Positions 55,953 through 64,000 of a DNA stretch of 64,000 nt are shown in pieces. This stretch comes from Ancylobacter novellus (GTDB lineage Bacteria; Pseudomonadota; Alphaproteobacteria; Rhizobiales; Xanthobacteraceae). Each line of letters opens with the position of its first letter. The first letter of the stretch is position 1. The position numbers and the translations under genes were made by a program. Where the stretch lies: positions 3,414 to 67,413 of the forward strand of contig QFQD01000011.1 in the NCBI GenBank assembly GCA_003241485.1, in the 5' to 3' direction. The notes under the pieces were generated by a model. That model made no database searches and was not told where the DNA came from. It worked only from the letters and a program-made list of their open reading frames with translations.

Positions 55953-57368
55953 ATGACACGCTGGACCCACGGACTGATCAATCGGCTGGTCATCCTCTGC
56001 GACGTGGCAATGATCGCGCTTGCCTCGATCCTGACCTACGTCATCTGGCACGAACTCAGCTGGAGCCAGATGCTGGTGCTCGGCATCATCGGTGCGGGCA
56101 CCTATGTCGGCCTGCTCGCTTTGGGGCAGGCGTATCGTGTCGAGCACTATACGCGCTGGCGCCGGCAGATCGCCCATCTGCTCATTGGCGGCGTGCCGGC
56201 CGCCGCGGCGGTGTGCCTTGTCCACTATGCGCTGACGCCCGCCGAAAGCGGCGATCTGCACGCGTTGGGCACATGGGCGGTTATGACCCTCCTGGCCTTG
56301 CTCATCAGCCGCTTCGTTCTGGTCCGTCTGGGCATGGCGTGGGTCATACGTCACGGCGTGCTGAAGCGCGACGCGGTCGTCATCGGTGACGTCGACCGTG
56401 CCTATCAACTGATAAGGCGCTATGAGAGCCAGACCTATGGCTCCCACAACCTGACCTTCGTGGGCGTCTTTCGCGACGAGGGACGCGAGCCGAGCGACGA
56501 CGAACGGGCCGGTGCCGCTGGCGTGCCGGTGCTGGGCGGCGTCGAGGACCTGCTCGAATATGCCAAGCTGGATTCCGTCGATGTCGTCATCATCACCAAG
56601 CAATGGACCGAGATCCGTGAACTGGGTGAACTGATACGGCAGTTGCATCGCGTTGCCACGGACGTCGTGGTGGAACTCCAGCCAGAGGTGTTCGAGCCGA
56701 ATTATGCGCGGCTGATGACGCTGGCGGACATGCCCGCCCTCCAGGTCCAGCAACGGCCGCTGAAGGGCTCGCTGGGTCTGTTGAAGGCGCTCGAAGACTA
56801 CACGGTTGCCGGCCTCGCGCTGCTGCTGCTGTCTCCCGCGCTCCTTCTGGCCGCTCTCGCCATCAAGCTGGATTCGCCAGGTCCCGTGCTGTTCCGGCAG
56901 GCGCGAGTGGGGCTGAACAACCGGCAGTTCATGGTCTACAAGCTGAGGACCATGCACTACGATCCCGTCGATGACGGCTCGATTGCCGCCGTCCCGCAGG
57001 ATCCGCGTATCACGCGCGTCGGCGCCATACTCCGCAGTTTTTCCATCGACGAGATCCCCCAGCTCATCAATGTGCTGAAGGGCGAGATGTCCGTGGTCGG
57101 CCCCCGGCCCCACGTGCCGAACATGCTCATCAAGCCCGACCTGCGCTATGAAGCCATTAGCGACTATGTTGCGCGCTACCGCATGAAGCCCGGCATCACC
57201 GGCTGGGCGCAGATCAATGGCATGCGCGGCGGCATATATACCGTCGAGAAGGCCGAGCGCGGCGTGGATCTCGACCTGTATTACATCGAGCACTGGTCAA
57301 TATGGTTCGACATCCGGATTCTGCTGCTGACAGCGACGAAGGGCCTCGTCGACAACACGGCGTTCTAA
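55953..57368 (+). CDS. Undecaprenyl-phosphate sugar phosphotransferase (WcaJ/HfsE/PssY type)
   Basis: A 471-residue membrane enzyme that puts the first sugar-1-phosphate on undecaprenyl phosphate, starting repeat-unit synthesis. Four N-terminal membrane segments, a nucleotide-fold middle part (DAVVIGDVDRAYQLIRRYES near residue 145), a fifth hydrophobic segment after LKALEDYTVAGLALL, then the catalytic domain: LDSPGPVLFRQARVG near 310, FMVYKLRTMHYD, IDEIPQLINVLKGEMSVVGPRPH near 365 (split) and GITGWAQINGMRGG near 415. Family members start capsule, EPS or holdfast/UPP synthesis with glucose or galactose phosphate. The start is uncertain (55953 or 55899), as neither has a clear ribosome site. 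Confidence 0.92.
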   Translation: MTRWTHGLINRLVILCDVAMIALASILTYVIWHELSWSQMLVLGIIGAGTYVGLLALGQAYRVEHYTRWRRQIAHLLIGGVPAAAAVCLVHYALTPAESGDLHALGTWAVMTLLALLISRFVLVRLGMAWVIRHGVLKRDAVVIGDVDRAYQLIRRYESQTYGSHNLTFVGVFRDEGREPSDDERAGAAGVPVLGGVEDLLEYAKLDSVDVVIITKQWTEIRELGELIRQLHRVATDVVVELQPEVFEPNYARLMTLADMPALQVQQRPLKGSLGLLKALEDYTVAGLALLLLSPALLLAALAIKLDSPGPVLFRQARVGLNNRQFMVYKLRTMHYDPVDDGSIAAVPQDPRITRVGAILRSFSIDEIPQLINVLKGEMSVVGPRPHVPNMLIKPDLRYEAISDYVARYRMKPGITGWAQINGMRGGIYTVEKAERGVDLDLYYIEHWSIWFDIRILLLTATKGLVDNTAF

Positions 57369-58354
57369 GGCGCCTCGCCGCCCCCCTTCTCGCGCTTGTC
57401 CTGGCGGCTTCCAGCGGCTTTGCCGCTACCGGCGAACCCGTCCGCCCCTTCCTCGCCTATCACTCAAGCTGGTACGAACCCGACGCGACGCGCGCGGCGG
57501 AGACAACCCTCGCCCGCCTTTCCGGCTACATCAGCCATGTGGCGCTGAGCTTCGCCAAACCGGACCTCAATTATGCCGGCGGGCTCGACCTGGCCGGCAC
57601 CGGGCTCGAATATCGGCCCTCCGGCACGGTGATCCGGGACGCCATCGCCCTGCTGAAGGCGCGTAATCCGGCCACGCGCGTGCTCGTGGCGCTGGGCGGT
57701 TCGACCTATACAGGGTGGGACAAACTTGCCCCTGCGGCCATCGGTCGATTGGTGCGCGATCTCGGGGCGGATGGTGTCGACATCGATTTCGAGCCCCCCA
57801 GCCCGGCCTGCTCGCCGCAAGCGGGCACGGTACGCTGCGCCAGCGACGCATTGATTCTGGATGTCGTCCGGCGCCTGCGCGCGGAGCTGCCGCGCCCCTT
57901 CGTCATCAGTCTGGCCGGCTGGAGTGTCGGCGCCTATGGCGCGGGAGATTTCGCCTCCGCACCTCCGCCCAGCCCATGGCGAGGACTGCTGCTGGGCCTG
58001 TTCGCGTCCCCCGCGGCGCGGGAGCTCGATCTCGTCTCGATCATGAGCTACGACGCCGGCCCGGCCTATGATCCCGCACAGGCGTTCCGGGCCTATCGTG
58101 CCGTGTGGAAAGGGCCGCTGGCGCTGGGCATTTCCGTGATGCCCTCCAGCCAAGGCGGCCCGCGTTTTACCGTCGCGCGGACGGCGCAGCTATTGCGCAC
58201 GGTGGCGAACGATCCTCTTGCGGGCGCCATGCTCTATGCGCTGCTGGAGACGCCACCCGGGCCGCCGGGCCCGGACAATCCCGATTACCGCGCGCTTTCC
58301 GTCGCCATCTGTGTCTCGCTCGCTCGGCCCGGCTGCGACGCACCGCTTCCCTGA
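57302..58354 (+). CDS. GH18-family glycoside hydrolase (secreted)
   Basis: A 350-residue protein. After about 22 residues comes a signal-like hydrophobic stretch (RLAAPLLALVLAASSGFAAT), then a TIM-barrel hydrolase. YISHVALSFAKPDLNYAG is near residue 75, the GH18 catalytic motif DGVDIDFEPP (D-x-x-D-x-D-x-E) near 155, and IMSYDAGPAYDPA near 255. The acid Glu is present, so it should cleave beta-linked amino sugars such as chitin-like or N-acetylglucosamine polymers. No good start lies after the wcaJ-like stop, so the ATG at 57302, which overlaps that gene by 67 bases, is used. Within a polysaccharide locus it may trim or release the product. Confidence 0.85.
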   Translation: MVRHPDSAADSDEGPRRQHGVLRRLAAPLLALVLAASSGFAATGEPVRPFLAYHSSWYEPDATRAAETTLARLSGYISHVALSFAKPDLNYAGGLDLAGTGLEYRPSGTVIRDAIALLKARNPATRVLVALGGSTYTGWDKLAPAAIGRLVRDLGADGVDIDFEPPSPACSPQAGTVRCASDALILDVVRRLRAELPRPFVISLAGWSVGAYGAGDFASAPPPSPWRGLLLGLFASPAARELDLVSIMSYDAGPAYDPAQAFRAYRAVWKGPLALGISVMPSSQGGPRFTVARTAQLLRTVANDPLAGAMLYALLETPPGPPGPDNPDYRALSVAICVSLARPGCDAPLP

Positions 58355-58358
58355 CGGA

Positions 58359-59210
58359 TCAGTGCGGCTGCGCGTTCTCCGCCGGCAGGGCGACGACATT
58401 GCCGAATTCGCTCGGGAACTGGGCAAGTCGTGCCAGAGTGCCGTCCTCGCCGATGCGGTAGAAGCGATAATTGAACCCCACGAGGCGGTTCCATGCCGCC
58501 TCCGGGTCTCCGCCAGCCTTCAAGAGCGTGGGGCAGTTGATCTCGAAGATCACCGTCGGACGATCACGCGTCAGCGTGCCGACGGCGCCGGCCAGAACCA
58601 GATCCTCGGCGCCTTCGACGTCGATCTTGATGCAATCGACACGCGACAGGTTCTGCTCTTCCACCAGCTTGTCCAGCGTGACGAGCTCCACCGCCTCGCT
58701 GCCCGAATCCGTGCCGTCGCTGAGGAGCGAGAAGGCCTGCGGGTCGTCGCCGAGCGGGTTGTGGAACAGCACCGCGCGCCCCGGCTGGTCGGACAGCGCC
58801 TTGCGCACGACAGAGACGTTCGAGAAGCCGTTCAGCGCCACATTGGCGTCGAGCTGGCGGCCTGCTTCCTCGCCCGGCTCGACCGCGACGACACGGCCGG
58901 CCAGCGGCGCCGCCTTCAGCGTGAAGAGGCCGATATTGGCCCCGACATCAATGAAGGCACCGTTCTTGCCCAGGAATTTCTGCAGGTAATGCAGTTCTGG
59001 CTCCACCGCGTCGCGCAGCAGGAACGCCGACACCGAGGTGTAGCGCAGGTCAGGCGCCACGCGCAGCCGGGCACCGCCGGGCACCAGCTCGAAAGCCGGA
59101 TTCCGCCCGAACATGACATGGATGTACCACGCCATCGCGCGCCACGTGACGGTCAGCGGCGCCTCCCTGAAACCGGGCTGGCGCATGAGCTTGGCGAGAC
59201 GCCGCAGCAT
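58359..59210 (-). CDS. FkbM-family methyltransferase
   Basis: A 283-residue SAM-dependent methyltransferase. FGKNGAFIDVGANIGLFTLKA-type motif I lies near residue 90, AVEPGEEAGRQLDANVALNG near 115, and RVDCIKIDVEGAEDLVLAGA near 185 is the FkbM signature. The family adds O-methyl groups to sugars in many capsules and lipopolysaccharides. It starts at 59210, with AAGGA upstream; an open frame continuing to 60362 is only the shifted reading of the preceding gene. It follows the Wzy-like gene by two bases and converges with the GH18 gene with four bases between the stops. Confidence 0.9.
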   Translation of the reverse strand: MLRRLAKLMRQPGFREAPLTVTWRAMAWYIHVMFGRNPAFELVPGGARLRVAPDLRYTSVSAFLLRDAVEPELHYLQKFLGKNGAFIDVGANIGLFTLKAAPLAGRVVAVEPGEEAGRQLDANVALNGFSNVSVVRKALSDQPGRAVLFHNPLGDDPQAFSLLSDGTDSGSEAVELVTLDKLVEEQNLSRVDCIKIDVEGAEDLVLAGAVGTLTRDRPTVIFEINCPTLLKAGGDPEAAWNRLVGFNYRFYRIGEDGTLARLAQFPSEFGNVVALPAENAQPH

Positions 59211-59212
59211 TC

Positions 59213-60562
59213 TCAGTGTCCTTTCGGCTGGCGATTGATCGCGAAACGAACGCGATGCGCCGATGGCGCAACATGTCCCCGGCCCGCTCGGGCCCGTGTG
59301 AAATAGACGGCAAGCGCCATGACTACCCCGAGTTCGCCGGGAGTGAAGACCAGCGAATAGACCGTAGAGGTGACGAGCATGTAGATGATGTAGTCCGACA
59401 TGGCGAGCGCAAGGGGGTCCTTGCTGCCCCGCGTCAAGCTGAGCACGCAGTAGAGACCCCAGCCATAGAGGCCGGCGAGCAGCAGCGCTCCGAGCAGGCC
59501 ATACTCGAAGATGATGCCGATCCAGCCGAGATCGGCGATGAAGAACTGGCTGTTGCCGAAGATGTCGGCCAGGGTCACGCTGCCGAAGCGCGTGGTCGCG
59601 CCAACACCGAACAGCCAGCGCCAGGGGTCGTCGCCAAGGAAATTCGTCGCGAGAGCCAGCGAGGTCTGACGAACCGTCAACGATCCGCCAAGCGATTCCA
59701 CCAGCCCATCGGCGTTGTGCACGACGAGATAGCCGATGCCGAGCGGCACCACGGCAAGGAACAGGCCGATGACCAGCAGCCGCCGCTGAGGCGCCAGCGA
59801 CAGCACCGCGGCATTGACGCAGACGAGGAACATGCCGCCGATCGCGGTCCGCTGTTTGTAGATGCTCAGCAGGGCAATGAAGCCGATGAGAATGAACAGC
59901 ACCGGCAGCCATCGCGGCTGCTGCATGAAGCTGCGGGTGAGATAGAACAGCAGCAGGGAGCCGAAGAACATCGGCATGTAGATGCGATACCCGCGCTCGA
60001 TGTCCTGCATCAGCAGCTTTCCGAGCGCCGGGTCGTTCACATAGGAACTCGTCGGAAGGACCAGCCAGAGCAGGATCATGACCACGAAGGTCGCGTAGCC
60101 GAGCCCGATGATAACCGTCCGAAGCCGTCCGACATGCGGCGACAGCCAGACAAGCAGCGCCGACAATGCGAAGTAATAGGTGAGCGGCCACACCTTCACG
60201 GTGGTGATGAAGGCGTCCGACAGCCCGTTGCCCAGCCGGAGGATCGAGTTCAGCGGCGTGAACCCGATGGCGTAGGCAAAGAAGAACAGGAACATGTTCT
60301 TCGCCGGAAGCCGCATATTGATGAGCGCGTAGAGCGTCAACGGCACACACAGCACCGGCCATGCCTTGGACAACAGGTAAGGCAGCGGGAATTCGTGCAG
60401 GTAATAGAAGGTCTGCGCGAAGAACGGGAAAATGCCGATCAGGAGGATCGTCATCACCGGACCGGAGAAGCGCTCGCCGGACACGACATGCGTGGGCGGC
60501 ACGAAACCTCGCGGCAGGCTCACTATTGCCGCGCGCCGAGGGAGGCCGCCCTGCCCGCTCAT
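59213..60562 (-). CDS. Wzy-like polysaccharide polymerase (second)
   Basis: A 449-residue inner-membrane protein with about 10-12 membrane segments, starting VMTILLIGIFPFFAQTFYYL after a 40-residue polar lead. The large loop near residues 310-370 contains LGDDPWRWLFGVGATTRFGS, resembling the O-antigen polymerase/ligase loop with its G-x-G stretch, though the family His is not obvious. It overlaps the WecG-type gene by four bases and is followed by the FkbM gene after two, so the three are one transcript. It probably polymerises the locus 2 repeat unit. Confidence 0.82.
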   Translation of the reverse strand: MSGQGGLPRRAAIVSLPRGFVPPTHVVSGERFSGPVMTILLIGIFPFFAQTFYYLHEFPLPYLLSKAWPVLCVPLTLYALINMRLPAKNMFLFFFAYAIGFTPLNSILRLGNGLSDAFITTVKVWPLTYYFALSALLVWLSPHVGRLRTVIIGLGYATFVVMILLWLVLPTSSYVNDPALGKLLMQDIERGYRIYMPMFFGSLLLFYLTRSFMQQPRWLPVLFILIGFIALLSIYKQRTAIGGMFLVCVNAAVLSLAPQRRLLVIGLFLAVVPLGIGYLVVHNADGLVESLGGSLTVRQTSLALATNFLGDDPWRWLFGVGATTRFGSVTLADIFGNSQFFIADLGWIGIIFEYGLLGALLLAGLYGWGLYCVLSLTRGSKDPLALAMSDYIIYMLVTSTVYSLVFTPGELGVVMALAVYFTRARAGRGHVAPSAHRVRFAINRQPKGH

Positions 60563-61395
60563 CTGCCGTCCCGTCCCTTGCCGCCCGTCATGCCGAAAGC
60601 GGCCGGGTTCATGCGCGCGCGCGCGATGGTCCACAGGACAGGAAGCGAATCGACGAAGACCCGGCGCCAGTGGCGCAACGGATTGCGAGCCAGCCGGTAG
60701 GCCCATTCGAGGCCCGCCTGCCTTATGAGGTGTGGCGCGCGCGTAACCATGCCGGTGGCGAAGTGGAGCGAACTGCCGACGCATAGCCCGCACCCGACCG
60801 CCGTTCCGCGCTCGGCCACCCGCAGGGCGACATACTCACTCTGAGGCGAACCGGCGCAGATGAAGACGAACCGTGCCGGATTGGCGACGATGAAATCGAC
60901 GCACAGCTCCATGGCGTCAGGACGATCGGCCAGACCCATTGGCGGGTCTTGCCAGGCGATGCGCCGCAAGCCGAATCGCTGCTTCAGCCGCTCGATCAGT
61001 TCGGGATTGCCGCCAATCACCGTGATCGGATCATCGGGGCGGATATGCTCGTTGAGCAGGCGCAGCGTCACGTCGCTGCCGGCCGCCAGCGGAAGCGACA
61101 GGCCGAAGAACAACCTTGCCAGCCCGCGCGGCAGCTGCCCGTCGAGCAGACAAAGCCAGGCGCGGGCATAGGCTGCGCGAAACGTACCGTCCTGCCGCTC
61201 GTTCAGACGGGTGAAATGCGCGGCGTTCGGTGTGACGACGAAGCAAAACGGCAGCTCGGCCGGTCGCGCCGCTATCATGCGGGCGGCCGCGTCGGCGTCG
61301 AGCAGAGCAATCGGAACGCCGAGAAACACGGTCGTCTCTAGCCCCTGCGGCACCTTGGCCGCATCTGGGGAGCTGTCGCGAAGCCCGGTCTGCAC
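60559..61395 (-). CDS. WecG/TagA/CpsF-family glycosyltransferase
   Basis: A 278-residue enzyme that adds a sugar such as N-acetylmannosamine (uronic acid or other) to lipid-linked acceptors. FCFVVTPNAAHFTRLNERQD near residue 50 holds the Thr and Asn of the family; WLCLLDGQLPRGL near 80 carries the conserved Asp (LLDG, where most have ADG); TVIGGNPELIERL near 125; FICAGSPQSEYVAL near 178; and CGLCVGSSLHFATGMVTRAP near 200. The fold is GT26. It is the same class as HfsJ in holdfast synthesis. It lies 26 bases after the OPX gene and overlaps the Wzy-like gene. Confidence 0.9.
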   Translation of the reverse strand: MQTGLRDSSPDAAKVPQGLETTVFLGVPIALLDADAAARMIAARPAELPFCFVVTPNAAHFTRLNERQDGTFRAAYARAWLCLLDGQLPRGLARLFFGLSLPLAAGSDVTLRLLNEHIRPDDPITVIGGNPELIERLKQRFGLRRIAWQDPPMGLADRPDAMELCVDFIVANPARFVFICAGSPQSEYVALRVAERGTAVGCGLCVGSSLHFATGMVTRAPHLIRQAGLEWAYRLARNPLRHWRRVFVDSLPVLWTIARARMNPAAFGMTGGKGRDGR

Positions 61396-61421
61396 GTTTG
61401 ACGTTCTCCGGCGACAACCGC

Positions 61422-62270
61422 TTACTGGATGACGTTCGAGCCCATCGTATAGCTGAAGCTGCGCTGGAACGGCACCACCTTCTCGATGAACTGGTCGATC
61501 CAGACATTGAGTTCGGAAATGGAGCTGCGCGGAACGTAGACGATGTCGCCGGCGACGAGTTGGACGTCATCCAGCGTGAACCCGTTCTGTATGATGTCCT
61601 TGACGTTGACCAGCCGCAGCATAGGCCTGTTGTCGGGTCCGCGGCGGATGATCGCCACCTGCCCGGTACGCGCTTCCTCGGTGAAACCGCCCGCGGTGAG
61701 AATGCCCTGCAGCGTGCCGGAACGGATCTCCGAAATCTTGTAAGGTCCGGGCTTCTCGACCATGCCGCCGATATAGACGGTAGCCGACACCGGATCTTCC
61801 AGCGCGATCACCACTTTCTGGTCGGTCAGTTCCACCTTGGAGGCGCGCCGCACGATCTCCTGGGCGGAGGCGAGCGTCATGCCCTCGACCTTCAGCTGCC
61901 CGATCGCGCGCGGCGCGATGGTGCCATCGGGAGAGACGATGAGTTCCTCATCCATCTCGCGCGTGAGGAAATACTTGATCTTCAGCTTGTCGCCCGGCCC
62001 GATGCGATAGGGCGGCGTCTGGCTGCTCCAGGGCTGGAAGCGCTCCGGATTGGACTCGGTAAAGCGCAGTTCCTGTCCGGTCTGGAAGGCATCGCCGGGC
62101 GGCTGGGGCTTGCCAACACTGCCCGTCGTGGTGGTGCAACCTGAAAGGGCCAGCGCTCCCGCAAGAACGCACAGCGCGATCGCTCCCTGCCGTCCGCGCA
62201 GGCAGCCGGCCTCGGCGTGCGTGCGAGGAGTGGCGGCGTCCACACCGCCGCGCAGGGCAAAAGGCATCAT
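61422..62270 (-). CDS. Polysaccharide export lipoprotein (OPX/Wza-like), longer type
   Basis: A 282-residue lipoprotein with lipobox ALSGC near residue 45, then a PES domain (YRIGPGDKLKIKYFLTREMD, TIAPRAIGQLKVEG) and an SLBB part (VYIGGMVEKPGPYK, GILTAGGFTEEA). Unlike the locus 1 OPX it continues past VAGDIVYVPRSS with a helical tail (NVWIDQFIEKVVPFQRSFSY) that could serve as the outer-membrane segment. The start is 62270 or 62267, both behind GGGAG. A CtrA-type box lies about 125 bases upstream. It heads the OPX-WecG-Wzy-FkbM transcript. Confidence 0.9.
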   Translation of the reverse strand: MMPFALRGGVDAATPRTHAEAGCLRGRQGAIALCVLAGALALSGCTTTTGSVGKPQPPGDAFQTGQELRFTESNPERFQPWSSQTPPYRIGPGDKLKIKYFLTREMDEELIVSPDGTIAPRAIGQLKVEGMTLASAQEIVRRASKVELTDQKVVIALEDPVSATVYIGGMVEKPGPYKISEIRSGTLQGILTAGGFTEEARTGQVAIIRRGPDNRPMLRLVNVKDIIQNGFTLDDVQLVAGDIVYVPRSSISELNVWIDQFIEKVVPFQRSFSYTMGSNVIQ

Positions 62271-62394
62271 TCGGCTCCCGAACCGCGACAGCGCCACCCG
62301 GCCCGCATGCGAAGAGCACCCCCGAAAAAACAGCAGGAGGAGCCTCGAATGAGGCACGGATCAGCGCGGCACGGCCAAAGCTAAACAAACGCAG

Positions 62395-62409
62395 TTAACG
62401 AAGGTTTAA
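62395..62409. promoter_or_regulatory. CtrA-type box upstream of the locus 2 OPX gene
   Basis: TTAACGAAGGTTTAA matches TTAA-N7-TTAA. It lies in the 182-base region between the OPX start (62270) and the stop of the secreted-protein gene (62453), with a further GGTTAAC just beyond it. Confidence 0.5.
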
Positions 62410-62452
62410 AGGTTAACGCTTTGCCAAATAACAATTATCGCCCCACTGCCGC

Positions 62453-62890
62453 TTAGCGGCGGCAGATCGTGCCCGCACGCCGGATCGACCTGTAGACCGG
62501 GACAAGCTCGATCTTCGCGAGGTGCTGCCACAGCACGCTCTCGCGCGGCGGGCACAGCTTTATCATCGCGGCGCCCGGATTGCCCTGCCAGCCATCGGGG
62601 ACGTGCACGGCGACCGAATAGCTGTCCAGACGGAATTCGGGTTCGCCCGCCCACCAGCCCGGCGGCAGCGCGCCGCGCAGATAATCGCGGATGGCGCGAT
62701 GACCGCTGAAGGGGGTGGGATTGAGGAGGGGGTTCAGGCCGTCATCATTAATGGTGCCGGTGATGCCGCCCGTGCCGACTTGCGCGGCGGCGGGGGAGCC
62801 GAGCGCGAGGACGACGGCGAGGCACAGCGCTTCGCCCCGCCCGCGGCGGCGCCGCAAGGCTCTTGCGGTGCGAAGTGCTGCGTGTTTCAT
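62453..62890 (-). CDS. Secreted protein of unknown function in polysaccharide locus 2
   Basis: A 145-residue protein with a signal peptide (positive RRRRGRGEALCL, then AVVLALGSPAAAQ). The mature part begins VGTGGITGTINDDGLNPLLN and ends RAGTICRR, with two Cys that might form a disulfide. I do not recognise the family. AGGAA lies upstream of the ATG at 62890; the frame continuing to 63898 is a shadow of the opposite gene. It is divergent from the flippase gene. A link to the polysaccharide is by position only. Confidence 0.65.
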   Translation of the reverse strand: MKHAALRTARALRRRRGRGEALCLAVVLALGSPAAAQVGTGGITGTINDDGLNPLLNPTPFSGHRAIRDYLRGALPPGWWAGEPEFRLDSYSVAVHVPDGWQGNPGAAMIKLCPPRESVLWQHLAKIELVPVYRSIRRAGTICRR

Positions 62891-62998
62891 GCGTCCGGCA
62901 TTCCTGGTCTGGTGCGACAGGCTCTGGCTATGCCACGCTCTGTCCCGGCTGTCGCGGTGCCGTTCGCGCGCCCCCACCCGAAAGCGTCGAAGGCCCGC

Positions 62999-64000
62999 AT
63001 GCAGCGTCTGCGCCTCCAGCGGCTCTCCCTCCGGCAACTGGGCCACCTCGCCCTCGCCTATCTGCCCTATGCCGGCGCGCTGGTGGTGCGCGGGCTGGAG
63101 CTGGTCGGCAAGCTGGGCATCTATATGCTGGCGGCCCGGCTGCTGGGCGCCCATGAGGCGGGCTTCTTCTTCATCTGCCTGACCTGGGCCGGCCTTGCCG
63201 CGACGCTGGCCCGCGCGGGGTTTGAGAAGGCCGTGGTGCGGCACATGGCCGGCGAGATCGCCCTTGGCCACCGGGCGGCCGCGCGATCGGCCATGCTGAC
63301 CGGGCTCGGGCTGGTGACGCTCGGCGGGCTGGCGGCGACGCTGGCGACCCTGGCCGTGGCCACGCCCGCGGCACGCTACCTGTTCTCCGACCCCGACCTT
63401 GCCTGGCCGCTCACCCTCGCGGCGACGACCATCCTGCCGCAGGCACTGTGCGTGTTCACCGGCCACGCCTTGTTCGGCTTCAATCGGGGCGTCGCCGGCC
63501 AGTTCGTGCAGAACGGCCTGTGGCCGGTGCTCATCCTCGGCGCGATGCTCGCGGGCGTCCACGGGCTCGACGGCATGCTCTACACGCTGGCGGCGGCCAA
63601 TCTGATCGCCGCGCTTGTGGGCATGACACTCATCCTGCGCACCCGCCTGCCTACCCCGGTGGCGGCGGCACCCGGCGACGTTACCGCCCTGCCCGCGCTG
63701 TGGCGGACGGCGCTGCCCCTCGGCGTGGTGGAGGTGGTGCAGGTCTCGCTGAACTCGCTGCCGATGCTGATACTGGCCATGTTCGCCACGCCATCCGAGG
63801 TTGGCGCGTTTAGCATCGCCAACCGGCTGTCGACCCTCATCTGGGTGGTCATCATCGCCATCGGCTCGATTGCCGCCCCCACCTTCGCGGCGCTGCACAG
63901 GCAGGGCAACTGGACGGCGCTGCGGGCGCAGAACCGGCGCGCGCGCTGGCTGATCCTGCTGTGCGGCCTGCCGCCCATCGCCATCATGCTGTTCCTACCC
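62999..64000 (+). CDS. Polysaccharide flippase (Wzx/MOP type), C-terminus cut off by window edge
   Basis: At least 334 residues, open to the right edge. It is a multi-span membrane protein of the MOP/Wzx group: about nine membrane segments are visible, beginning LALAYLPYAGALVVRGLELV and KLGIYMLAARLLGAHEAG, with FTGHALFGFNRGVAGQF near residue 150 and PSEVGAFSIANRLSTLIWVV near 265. It would turn lipid-linked repeat units across the inner membrane. ATG at 62999 has GAAGG five bases upstream and is preferred; ATG at 62930 is in frame but leaves only 39 bases to the divergent gene. Confidence 0.87.
   Translation, partial: MQRLRLQRLSLRQLGHLALAYLPYAGALVVRGLELVGKLGIYMLAARLLGAHEAGFFFICLTWAGLAATLARAGFEKAVVRHMAGEIALGHRAAARSAMLTGLGLVTLGGLAATLATLAVATPAARYLFSDPDLAWPLTLAATTILPQALCVFTGHALFGFNRGVAGQFVQNGLWPVLILGAMLAGVHGLDGMLYTLAAANLIAALVGMTLILRTRLPTPVAAAPGDVTALPALWRTALPLGVVEVVQVSLNSLPMLILAMFATPSEVGAFSIANRLSTLIWVVIIAIGSIAAPTFAALHRQGNWTALRAQNRRARWLILLCGLPPIAIMLFLP

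Noticed and set aside
59211..60362. An upstream extension of the FkbM methyltransferase frame.
   Set aside because: The extension is a shifted reading of the Wzy-like membrane protein. The family start is the ATG at 59210.

Overview
The window is high-GC bacterial chromosome, most likely from an alphaproteobacterium of the order Hyphomicrobiales (Rhizobiales), perhaps Xanthobacteraceae (Ancylobacter/Starkeya/Xanthobacter type). The evidence is the tig-clpP-clpX-lon-hup block, the glnB-glnA pair behind a sigma-54 promoter, an ATP12 chaperone, TrmFO, two CtrA-type boxes (TTAA-N7-TTAA), and a histidine pathway using HutF plus HutG. No phage, insertion sequence, CRISPR array or rRNA was seen. The family assignment is inference.

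Layout. 1-1131 is the N-terminal part of a sorbosone/glucose dehydrogenase-like protein running off the left edge, followed by a SulP anion transporter (1278-2954). 3186-16287 is a complete histidine-utilisation region: hutC, a polar amino acid ABC importer in four genes, a flavin-dependent (LLM) monooxygenase, a broken hutD, hutU, hutG, hutH and hutI on the minus strand, and hutF-ridA on the plus strand. Four copies of a near-palindrome around ATGTATAGACAT mark its promoters, so one HutC regulon that includes the importer and monooxygenase can be read from the sequence. 16352-21370 is a second import/catabolic unit: a NitT/TauT-type ABC system with two different permeases, an FAH-family hydrolase and a divergent FadR-type regulator, with two similar ACCAA/TTGGT inverted repeats in the shared promoter region. 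An acetate kinase gene (21497-22681) stands alone.

22688-30986 is polysaccharide locus 1: a membrane-anchored protein of unknown function, a Wzc-like tyrosine autokinase, a short OPX/Wza-like lipoprotein, a Wzy/O-antigen-ligase-like protein, a PPP-type phosphatase, a large outer-membrane beta-barrel and a secreted protein of unknown function. 31575-53568 is mostly housekeeping: ATP12, a HAD phosphatase, tRNA-Val, HU, lon, clpX, clpP, tig, tRNA-Leu, NAD(P)HX repair, glnB-glnA, two tandem diguanylate cyclases, rpsI-rplM, a thioesterase, a CoA-binding protein, a phosphatase, metY, a DUF1127 protein and trmFO. A kinase-like gene overlaps the trmFO stop. 54714-64000 is polysaccharide locus 2: UDP-glucuronate epimerase-like, WcaJ-like initiating transferase, GH18 hydrolase, FkbM methyltransferase, a Wzy-like protein, WecG glycosyltransferase, a second and longer OPX lipoprotein, a secreted protein of unknown function and a flippase that runs off the right edge.

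How the parts fit. The two polysaccharide loci together hold most of a Wzx/Wzy pathway. Locus 1 has the only Wzc-like co-polymerase seen. Its OPX protein ends right after its soluble domains and lies near a beta-barrel gene, which suggests an outer-membrane exporter built from a periplasmic OPX plus a separate barrel instead of a one-piece Wza. A CtrA-type box lies upstream of the barrel genes and another upstream of the locus 2 OPX gene. With two diguanylate cyclases nearby, this hints at a cell-cycle and c-di-GMP controlled surface or adhesive polysaccharide. Those functional links are inference.
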